Source: JAJKIV01 sp036741775 (GTDB lineage Bacteria > Gemmatimonadota > Gemmatimonadetes > Gemmatimonadales > Gemmatimonadaceae). Taken from it: a stretch of DNA of 64,000 nt. Under the pieces are notes generated by a model. It saw only the letters and a program-made list of their open reading frames with translations. It had not been told where the DNA came from and did no database searches. The position numbers and the translations under genes are program-made. Of this stretch, positions 57,746 to 64,000 are shown piece by piece. The stretch covers positions 1 through 64,000 of the forward strand of contig DAINRQ010000003.1 of the NCBI GenBank assembly GCA_036741775.1. The letters are read 5' to 3'. Position 1 is the first letter of the stretch. Every line of letters begins with the position of its first letter.

Positions 57746-58792
57746 ATGGTCACGTACGTCGTAGTGATCGTGCTGATTGCGTTCGCGTTCGACTTCATCA
57801 ACGGCTTTCACGACTCGGCGAACTCGATCGCGACGATCGTCGGCACCCGAGTGCTGAACCCGTTCGCCGCCGTCGTCTGGGCGGCGTTCTTCAATTTCTC
57901 GGCGGCGTTCGTCGTCGGAACCGCCGTCGCGAAGACCGTACAGAGCGGGATGATCGACCAGGCCATTGTCGATCCGACGGTGATCCTCGCGGCGCTCCTC
58001 GGCGCCATCGTGTGGAACCTCATCACGTGGGTGTACGGTCTCCCCTCGAGCTCGTCGCACGCGCTCATCGGAGGCTACGCCGGGGCGGCCATCACGAAGG
58101 CGGGGTGGAGCGCCATCCTGTGGGGGGACAAATGGATTCGCACGCTCGAGTTCATCGCCCTCTCGCCGCTCATTGGGATGGCCGCGGGGTTCGTGCTCAT
58201 GGTGGCCGTGTATTGGATCTTCCAGCGCGTCGTCCCCGCGCGGGTCGATCGCACGTTCCGCGTGGCGCAGCTCGCGAGCTCGGCGCTCTTCTCGTTCTCG
58301 CACGGCGCGAACGACGCGCAGAAGACGATGGGCATCATCGTCGGCCTGCTCGGCGCGGCGGGCACGCAGGAAGCGTTTCAGGGGCAGACCGGGCTGCTCG
58401 GCCTGCTGTACGTACCGAATCCTGACGGCCCGGTGCCCTACTGGATCGAAATCGGCGCATACAGTTGCATCTCGCTGGGGACGCTGTTTGGCGGCTGGCG
58501 GATCGTGCATACGATGGGGAGCCGGATCACGAAGCTGCGCCCCGTCGGGGGATTCTGCGCCGAGACGGGTGGCGCGGTCGCGATTCTCATTGCGACCAGG
58601 TTCGGCATCCCCGTCAGCACGACGCACACGATCACCGGGGCGATCGTCGGCGTCGGCGCCACGAGCGGGCTGTCGGCTGTTCGCTGGGGGGTCGCCGGCC
58701 GGATCGTGTGGGCGTGGATCATGACCATCCCGGCAGCGGCGTTGATCGCGTCGGTTTCCTACTACATCATCTCCCGCATCGTGACGGTGTGA
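57746..58792 (+). CDS. pit: inorganic phosphate transporter (PiT family)
   Basis: This 348-residue membrane protein has both PiT signature repeats: GFHDSANSIATIVGTR near the N-terminus and FSHGANDAQKTMGI in the second half. It also has about ten hydrophobic helices and SSSHALIGGYAGA. It moves metal-phosphate symport with H+ at low affinity. It is translated right after the DUF47 gene, a frequent pair. A strong Rho-independent terminator follows. Confidence 0.95.
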   Translation: MVTYVVVIVLIAFAFDFINGFHDSANSIATIVGTRVLNPFAAVVWAAFFNFSAAFVVGTAVAKTVQSGMIDQAIVDPTVILAALLGAIVWNLITWVYGLPSSSSHALIGGYAGAAITKAGWSAILWGDKWIRTLEFIALSPLIGMAAGFVLMVAVYWIFQRVVPARVDRTFRVAQLASSALFSFSHGANDAQKTMGIIVGLLGAAGTQEAFQGQTGLLGLLYVPNPDGPVPYWIEIGAYSCISLGTLFGGWRIVHTMGSRITKLRPVGGFCAETGGAVAILIATRFGIPVSTTHTITGAIVGVGATSGLSAVRWGVAGRIVWAWIMTIPAAALIASVSYYIISRIVTV

Positions 58793-58833
58793 CGGGCTCG
58801 TGACCCCCGGGCTTCATCGCCGTCGTTAAGATG

Positions 58834-58861
58834 AACGCCTGGCCCACGCCGGGCGTTTTTT
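58834..58861 (+). terminator. Rho-independent terminator after pit
   Basis: AACGCCTGG pairs with CCGGGCGTT (one G-T pair) around CCCACG and is followed by seven T residues. It lies 41 nt after the pit stop and 43 bp before ppk1, so it separates the two transcripts. It is the clearest intrinsic terminator in the window. Confidence 0.8.
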
Positions 58862-58904
58862 CCGCCGGAAGCTCGACTCCCCCGTAGCCGTTCCGCGACA
58901 CGCG

Positions 58905-61049
58905 ATGACCCCGGAATCGTTGCCAACGATGCTCTACTTCAACCGTGAGCTCAGCTGGCTCGAGTTCAACTCGCGCGTGCTCCATGAGGCGTTCGACGAG
59001 CGCAATCCGCTTCTCGAGCGGCTGAAGTTCCTCTCGATCTTCAGCACGAACCTCGACGAGTTCTACATGGTGCGCGTCGCTGGCCTGCGGCGGCAGATGG
59101 CGGCCGGGGTGACGTCCAGTGGCCCTGACGGCCTCTCCCCGTCGGTGCAGCTCGAGGCCATCGACAAGCGCGTGCGCGAGCTGCTCACGCGAGAGCACGA
59201 GTGTCTGCACCAGCGCCTGGTACCAGCGCTCCACGGCGCCGGTATCGAGTTCGTGCACATGAGCGATCTCACGTCGGCGGAGTGGAATGCCGTCGACATG
59301 TTCTTCGAGTCCGAGGTGTTCCCGGTCCTGACGCCGCTCGCCGTAGACCCGGGCCACCCGTTCCCCTACATCTCGAATCTGTCGCTCTCGCTCGCGGTGG
59401 AGATTCGCGACCCCGATCGCGGCATTGATCACTTCGCGCGCGTGAAGGTGCCACGAAGTCTGCCGCGCTGGGTGCCGTTCGGACGTGGCCATCACGTCGT
59501 GCCGCTCGAGGAAGTCATTGGCGCCAACCTCGGCGCGCTCTTCCCGGGCATGCAGGTACTCGGCTGGTGGGCGTTCAAGGTCACGCGGTACTCCGATCTG
59601 GAGCTCGACAAGACGGTCGATGAGCCCGAGGACCTGCTCGCCATGATCGAGGAGCAGGTCTTCCAGCGACGGTTTGGCGAGGTCGTGCGGCTCGAGGTGC
59701 AGGACGGCATGCCGCAGCACATCCGCTCCTTGATACTCGAGGAGCTTCGCGAGGGCGAGACACTCCCCGGACTGGCGCTCACGGAGCGCGACGTCTTCGA
59801 GGGCGGAGCACTGCTCGAGCTGGGCGACCTCATGTCCATCGCGACGCTCGACATTCCCGACCTCCGCGATCCGCCGTTCGTCCCGATCGTACCCGTCGCG
59901 GTGCGCGACACGACGCGCTCCATCTTCGACGTCGTGCGGGAGCACGACGTACTCGTGCATCATCCGTTCGAGTCGTTCACGGGGACCGTCGAGGAGTTCC
60001 TCGATGCGGCGTCACGCGACGAACACGTCCTGGCGATCAAGCTCACGCTGTACCGGACATCGGGGGACACCGCGATCGTCCGCGCGCTTACTGAAGCCGC
60101 GCAGCGCGGGAAGCAGGTGGCCGTGCTGGTCGAGCTCCAGGCGCGGTTCGACGAAGCGAACAACATCACGTGGGCACGGACGCTCGAGAACTTCGGGGTC
60201 CACGTGGCGTACGGCCTGCCGGGGCTGAAAACCCACGCGAAGGTCGCGCTCGTTGTTCGGCGCGAGGCCGACGGCATCCGCCGCTATGTGCACATCGGGA
60301 CCGGGAACTACAACTCGAAGACCGCGCGCACGTACACCGATATCGGGCTGTTCACGGCCAGTCCGTCGATCGGCGCGGACTTGAGCGACCTGTTCAACTC
60401 GCTCACTGGGTTCTCGCGCCAGCGGATGTACCGGAAGCTGCTCGTTGCTCCGCCGAACATGCGTGAGCGCTTTCTGGAGCTCATTGCGAACGAGACGCTC
60501 GCGGCGCGCGAGGGGCGGAGCGGACGCATCATCGCGAAGATGAACGCGCTCGTCGATCCGGGCATCATCGAAGCGCTCTATGAGGCGTCGGCGGCCGGTG
60601 TCGAGATCGATCTCATCGTCCGCGGCATCTGTTGCCTGAGGCCGGGACTGCCGGGCGTCAGCGACCGCATACGCGTCATCAGCATCGTCGGCCGGTTTCT
60701 CGAGCATTCGCGCCTCTTCTACTTCGCCAACGGCGCCGACGAGCGGTACTACATCGGCTCGGCGGACTGGATGCCGCGCAACCTGGATCGTCGTGTCGAA
60801 GTCGTGACCCCCGTGGAGGACCGCGCGCTGCACCCGCGCCTCCATGCACTGCTCGAGACGTGCCTCGCGGACAACCGTCAGGCCTGGGAACTTCGGTCCG
60901 ACGGAACGTATACGCAGCGGCGCCCCGGGGACCGTGAGGAGTGGGCGACGCATCGGGTACTGCTTCGTGAGCCGTGGGGAACCGGGAATGCGGAGCGGCC
61001 GCTGGCGCGCGCACCCGAACCGCAACGGATGGTGGAACCGCGCGGATAG
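58905..61049 (+). CDS. ppk1: polyphosphate kinase 1
   Basis: This 714-residue enzyme has the PPK1 order: N-terminal YFNRELSWLEFNSRVLHEA, the head domain, and the phospholipase-D-like core with catalytic His444 in LKTHAK. Other parts are KLTLYRTSGDTAIVRAL and the C-terminal IGSADWMPRNLDRRVEV. It makes polyphosphate reversibly from ATP. It faces ppx across 239 bp of repeats, and pst/phoU genes follow on the other strand. Confidence 0.97.
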   Translation: MTPESLPTMLYFNRELSWLEFNSRVLHEAFDERNPLLERLKFLSIFSTNLDEFYMVRVAGLRRQMAAGVTSSGPDGLSPSVQLEAIDKRVRELLTREHECLHQRLVPALHGAGIEFVHMSDLTSAEWNAVDMFFESEVFPVLTPLAVDPGHPFPYISNLSLSLAVEIRDPDRGIDHFARVKVPRSLPRWVPFGRGHHVVPLEEVIGANLGALFPGMQVLGWWAFKVTRYSDLELDKTVDEPEDLLAMIEEQVFQRRFGEVVRLEVQDGMPQHIRSLILEELREGETLPGLALTERDVFEGGALLELGDLMSIATLDIPDLRDPPFVPIVPVAVRDTTRSIFDVVREHDVLVHHPFESFTGTVEEFLDAASRDEHVLAIKLTLYRTSGDTAIVRALTEAAQRGKQVAVLVELQARFDEANNITWARTLENFGVHVAYGLPGLKTHAKVALVVRREADGIRRYVHIGTGNYNSKTARTYTDIGLFTASPSIGADLSDLFNSLTGFSRQRMYRKLLVAPPNMRERFLELIANETLAAREGRSGRIIAKMNALVDPGIIEALYEASAAGVEIDLIVRGICCLRPGLPGVSDRIRVISIVGRFLEHSRLFYFANGADERYYIGSADWMPRNLDRRVEVVTPVEDRALHPRLHALLETCLADNRQAWELRSDGTYTQRRPGDREEWATHRVLLREPWGTGNAERPLARAPEPQRMVEPRG

Positions 61050-61061
61050 CTGCGTCTCGTC

Positions 61062-61280
61062 GTCATTCCGAGCGCAGCGAGGAATCCTCCGCGGGAGAAC
61101 TTGCGACTTCTGCGTAATCGGCGGAATCGGCGTCGTGTTTCTTCCGCTTCCCGGAAGAGGGACCAGTCCCTCGACCCGGATACCGACGATTCCTCGCTGC
61201 GCTCTGAATGACACATCCGTCTACAGGGAGGCCTGCGACTCCTCGACCGCGCGGCCTCCGGCCGCTCCGCTCGGAATGAC
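61062..61280. repeat. cluster of GTCATTCCGAGCG palindromic repeats
   Basis: Between convergent ppk1 and ppx, 61062-61086 (starting GTCATTCCGAGCGCAGCGAG) is inverted at 61188-61212 with one mismatch in 25. A related variant ends at 61280 (61236-61280, GGAATGAC end). Similar GTCATTCCGAGCG elements are widely dispersed in GC-rich soil and aquatic bacteria. Here three copies form a compound hairpin region, likely acting as a bidirectional terminator. Confidence 0.75.
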
Positions 61281-61288
61281 GACGCCGG

Positions 61289-62917
61289 CTAATCGGCGCT
61301 CGACTCGCTCGGCGGGATGACGGTGCCGTCCGGCGCGACGATCTCGACAGGCACCCGCACGACCTCCGACAGTAGCACGGACTTCCGCGCCGCGCCCCAG
61401 AGATCGAGTCGCAGCGACTGGGCGCGACGGTTCGCGACGGCTGTAATTCGCAGCGCGCGGTCGAGCCACCGCACCTTCACCCGCTCCACGGCGCCGATGT
61501 GGCCGCGGTCCAGCCCGTCCGCGATTCGGAGAATCGCCGAGAGCTTCTTGATGCGTCGCCGGAGACCGCGGTCGAGCGAGCCAAAGTTCGAGTGCTTCCG
61601 CTTCGGTGGCGCCCCGCGGTGATAGCGTGCGACGTTGGCGATCGCGACCTGCTCCTCGGGCGTCATGCCGAGCATGTCGGCGTGCACGATGAGATGGTAC
61701 GAGTGCTTGTGATGCTTCTCGTAATTGATGTGGTAGCCCACGTCGTGGAGTAGCGCTGCGTCGGCCAGGATCTGACGATCGACTGCCGTCAGTCCGATAC
61801 GCGGGCCTATGGCGTCGAACAGCTGGAGGGCGAGCCGCTGCACGTGGGTCGCGTGAGGTGCCTCGTAGTGACAGCGCTCCGCGAACTCCCGCACCGATCG
61901 CTCGCGCGCTTTGCCGCGGTCCGAGAACGTCGGAACCACGCGCGCGGTCTCGAGCAGGAGCCCCTCACGAATACCGTACGCGGACACGATGAGCTCGCGC
62001 GCGTCCAGACGAGCGAGCACTTCGGCGGCGACGGCGAAGCCGGCAACGATGATGTCCGCTCGAGCGGGATTGAGTCCCGGGACCGCGGCTCGCTGCTCGG
62101 GCGACATTTCCTGCAGCATGTCGAGGATGTGCTCGAGCTCCACGCGCGGAACGCGAGTGCCGTGCGTCGTGCGCGCGGTCTGCACGCCCTGACGCGTGAG
62201 GTAGATGCCGGCGAGGTTCGTGAACGTCCCGCCGGACCCGATCACCTGCGCGCCGCGCCAATCCCGGACGGGGAGCGACTTGCGAATGTCGTCCCGGATG
62301 GCGGAGCGGAGGTTCCTCACGTCCTTGCGGCGCGCCCGTGGGCCGAGAAACTCCTCGGTCAGCCGGATAGCGCCGAACGGAAGTGAAATGAGGCGATCGA
62401 GGAGACCATCGGCGCTCAGCGTGAGCTCGAGTGAGCCCCCACCGATGTCCATGACCACCGCGCGGCCCACACCGAGCTCGAAGTGCGCAAGGGCACTCCG
62501 GAATGACAGCCGTGCTTCGTCCTCGCCCTTGAGCAGTTTCACTTTGAGCCCCGTTTCGGCGCGAACGAGCTCGAGGAACGTGAGTCCGTTCGCTGCCTCG
62601 CGAACGGCGCTCGTGGCGACAGCCTCCACGCGCGATGCGCCGAGCTGCCGGGCGAGGGTCGCCATCCGCGTCAGAGCGTCGAGGGCCTGCCGCATCGACG
62701 TTTCGCTCAGCACGCCCGTCTCACGGAGTCCTGCGCCTAGTCGCGGCGCCGCCTTCATCTCGTCGACGATGCGGATCGACCCGGACGGTGACACGTCGGC
62801 GACGATCTGTCGAATGGAGTTGGACCCGATGTCGATCGCCGCGAGTCGAATGTCCTGTTCGGCTCGCGGCGATCGTGCTGCGTTGTCGGAAGTGCGGGAG
62901 ACGGCGGGGAGAGCCAC
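61289..62917 (-). CDS. ppx: exopolyphosphatase/GppA-type phosphatase with C-terminal HD domain
   Basis: This 542-residue protein has an ASKHA Ppx/GppA domain (about 25-330): IDIGSNSIRQIVAD, DIGGGSLEL and GSGGTFTNLAG, with the acidic catalytic region. An HD-type C-terminal domain (about 370-510) contains LHDVGYHINYEKHHKHSYH. It degrades polyphosphate or pppGpp. The start GTG 62917 directly follows the phoU stop, so ppx is coupled to phoU. Together with ppk1 across the gap it gives a full polyphosphate synthesis/breakdown pair. Confidence 0.92.
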   Translation of the reverse strand: MALPAVSRTSDNAARSPRAEQDIRLAAIDIGSNSIRQIVADVSPSGSIRIVDEMKAAPRLGAGLRETGVLSETSMRQALDALTRMATLARQLGASRVEAVATSAVREAANGLTFLELVRAETGLKVKLLKGEDEARLSFRSALAHFELGVGRAVVMDIGGGSLELTLSADGLLDRLISLPFGAIRLTEEFLGPRARRKDVRNLRSAIRDDIRKSLPVRDWRGAQVIGSGGTFTNLAGIYLTRQGVQTARTTHGTRVPRVELEHILDMLQEMSPEQRAAVPGLNPARADIIVAGFAVAAEVLARLDARELIVSAYGIREGLLLETARVVPTFSDRGKARERSVREFAERCHYEAPHATHVQRLALQLFDAIGPRIGLTAVDRQILADAALLHDVGYHINYEKHHKHSYHLIVHADMLGMTPEEQVAIANVARYHRGAPPKRKHSNFGSLDRGLRRRIKKLSAILRIADGLDRGHIGAVERVKVRWLDRALRITAVANRRAQSLRLDLWGAARKSVLLSEVVRVPVEIVAPDGTVIPPSESSAD

Positions 62918-63637
62918 CTATCCGGTTGGTTGCGGGAAGGGCGAACGGTCGCGTTGCTGCTCTTCGAAATGATGCTTGATCTGCTTGCCTTCTGCCAGGA
63001 ACACGGCGTCCTCGCCAATGTTCGTCGCGAGGTCGGCCACTCGCTCGAGGTTGCGACTGACGAGGAGGAGCTCGAGCGACGGGTTGATCGTTCGTGCGTC
63101 GGCCATCATGTGCGTCAGTAGAATCCGGAACACCGAGTCGTGCAGCGTATCCACGAGGTCGTCAGCCTTGCACACCTCGCGACCCAGGGCGCCATCAGCG
63201 CGGACGAAGGCGTCGAGTGCGTCCGCCAGCATGCGGCGAGCGCGCCGTGCCATGTCCTCGATCTCCGGCGTCGGTGTAATCTCGACGGGCAGGACGATCA
63301 GACGCAACGCCGACTGGGCAATGTTTACGGCGTGGTCGCCCACCCGCTCCAGGTCGCTCGTGATCTTGATGGCGCTGATGATGAACCGCAGATCCCGCCC
63401 CATCGGCTGCTGGAGGGCGAGCAGTGACACGGCGAGGTTCTCGCACTCGAGCTCCATCAGGTCGAGCTCGCGGTCACCACTGACGACGGCGTCGGCCTTG
63501 GCCTTGTCGCGCGTGAGCAATGAATCGACGGCGAGGTCCACGAGCTCCTCGGCGCGAGCGGACATGTCGAGCAGCCGCTCCTTGAGCGTCTGGAGCTGGT
63601 CGTGGAAATGACGAAAGGCAGCGGTCTCGGGACTCAT
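62918..63637 (-). CDS. phoU: phosphate signalling regulator PhoU
   Basis: This 239-residue protein has two three-helix PhoU repeats with their ERVGDHAVNIA and ERVADLATNIGED metal-binding motifs. It represses the phosphate response by linking the Pst transporter to the PhoR kinase. Start ATG 63637 overlaps the pstB stop (ATGA); the frame open to 63991 is a pstB shadow. The C-terminus is short and charged. It is between pstB and ppx in one minus-strand operon. Confidence 0.96.
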   Translation of the reverse strand: MSPETAAFRHFHDQLQTLKERLLDMSARAEELVDLAVDSLLTRDKAKADAVVSGDRELDLMELECENLAVSLLALQQPMGRDLRFIISAIKITSDLERVGDHAVNIAQSALRLIVLPVEITPTPEIEDMARRARRMLADALDAFVRADGALGREVCKADDLVDTLHDSVFRILLTHMMADARTINPSLELLLVSRNLERVADLATNIGEDAVFLAEGKQIKHHFEEQQRDRSPFPQPTG

Positions 63638-64000
63638 CCGAATCTCCCGGTAATGTACGCCTCGGTGCGCTCCTCCTGTGGCGTCGTGAAGAGCTGGCCG
63701 GTCTCGTTCATCTCGACCAGCCGACCGAGATAAAAGAACGCCGTGTGGTCCGAGACGCGAGCGGCCTGTTGCAGATTGTGCGTGACGATCACGATGGTCA
63801 GCTCCGCGCGCAGCTCGTACAGCAGCTCCTCGATCTTCTGTGTCGCGATGGGGTCGAGGGCGCTCGCGGGCTCGTCGAGCAGAAGTACCTCTGGTTCGTT
63901 CGCGAGTGCGCGCGCAATGCACAGCCGCTGCTGCTGCCCACCGGAGAGCCCGAGCGCGCTCTGGCGAAGGCGGTCCTTCACCTCGTCCCATAACGCGGCT
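63634..64000 (-). CDS. pstB: phosphate ABC transporter ATPase PstB, C-terminal part (cut by window edge)
   Basis: The visible 121 residues start within ALWDEVKDRLRQSALGLSGG. They include the ABC signature LSGGQQQR, Walker B VLLLDEPASALDP, the switch His in VTHNLQQA and the PstB C-terminal EAYITGRFG. The N-terminal Walker A half lies beyond the right edge. It supplies ATP hydrolysis for PstSCA phosphate uptake; the other subunits would be to the right. Its stop overlaps phoU. Confidence 0.96.
   Translation of the reverse strand, partial: AALWDEVKDRLRQSALGLSGGQQQRLCIARALANEPEVLLLDEPASALDPIATQKIEELLYELRAELTIVIVTHNLQQAARVSDHTAFFYLGRLVEMNETGQLFTTPQEERTEAYITGRFG

Overview
The window is GC-rich, gene-dense DNA from a Gram-negative-type bacterium. 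It has an outer-membrane TamA/TamB pair, several signal-peptide beta-barrel proteins, a Kdo-kinase-like LPS kinase beside a heptosyltransferase-family enzyme, HtrA/DegP and a surface-polysaccharide cluster. GTG starts are frequent, neighbouring genes often overlap by 1-4 nt, and there is a large phosphate/polyphosphate gene set. Together this fits a Gemmatimonadota-like genome; that assignment is inference from gene content and style, since no rRNA is present. I count 49 protein genes (two cut by the window edges), one tRNA-Leu, several hairpins and a few dispersed palindromic repeats. I see no CRISPR array, IS transposase, integrase or phage gene.

Layout. 1-6.7 kb: an M48 peptidase (cut), a PLP trans-sulfuration enzyme, a REC/HD-GYP regulator, an acyl-CoA-ligase-like protein and a chemoreceptor. 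6.9-11.2 kb: amino-sugar genes (phosphosugar mutase, glmS), then dtd and maf. 11.2-14.6 kb: a minus-strand operon of FHA-GAF-adenylate cyclase, LPS-kinase-like protein and family-9 glycosyltransferase, joined by 4-nt overlaps. 14.7-21.1 kb: trpE, an outer-membrane protein, a PilB/GspE ATPase fused to a receiver domain, and a Nudix hydrolase. 21.4-32.5 kb: a polysaccharide cluster with sugar-nucleotide epimerases (one fused to a Gfo/Idh/MocA oxidoreductase), five glycosyltransferase/methyltransferase genes, a Wzx-type flippase and a hexapeptide acyltransferase. 32.5-40.0 kb: proteostasis genes tig-clpP-clpX-lon-engB, all on the minus strand. 40.1-50.6 kb: a small barrel protein, tamB, tamA, a CrtI-type desaturase and a HerA-like ATPase. 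50.7-55.4 kb: tRNA-Leu, htrA, dnaK and a rhomboid protease. 55.5-57.0 kb: two tandem microcompartment vertex proteins and a DeoC aldolase with an N-terminal encapsulation-peptide-like helix. 57.1-64.0 kb: DUF47-pit, ppk1, ppx, phoU and pstB (cut).

The most interesting item is the 55.5-57.0 kb group. It looks like a satellite locus of a bacterial microcompartment, with two pentamer subunits and one apparently targeted aldolase but no hexameric shell protein in the window. Other items worth a second look are the PilB-receiver fusion, the MocA-epimerase fusion, the cyclase/LPS-kinase/glycosyltransferase operon, and a repeat family with a shared hairpin core (3.4 and 36.5 kb). A 258-bp inverted-repeat element and an abundant, apparently polarised heptamer CGTTAGG are also noted. 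All functions come from reading motifs in the translations; no database search was run.
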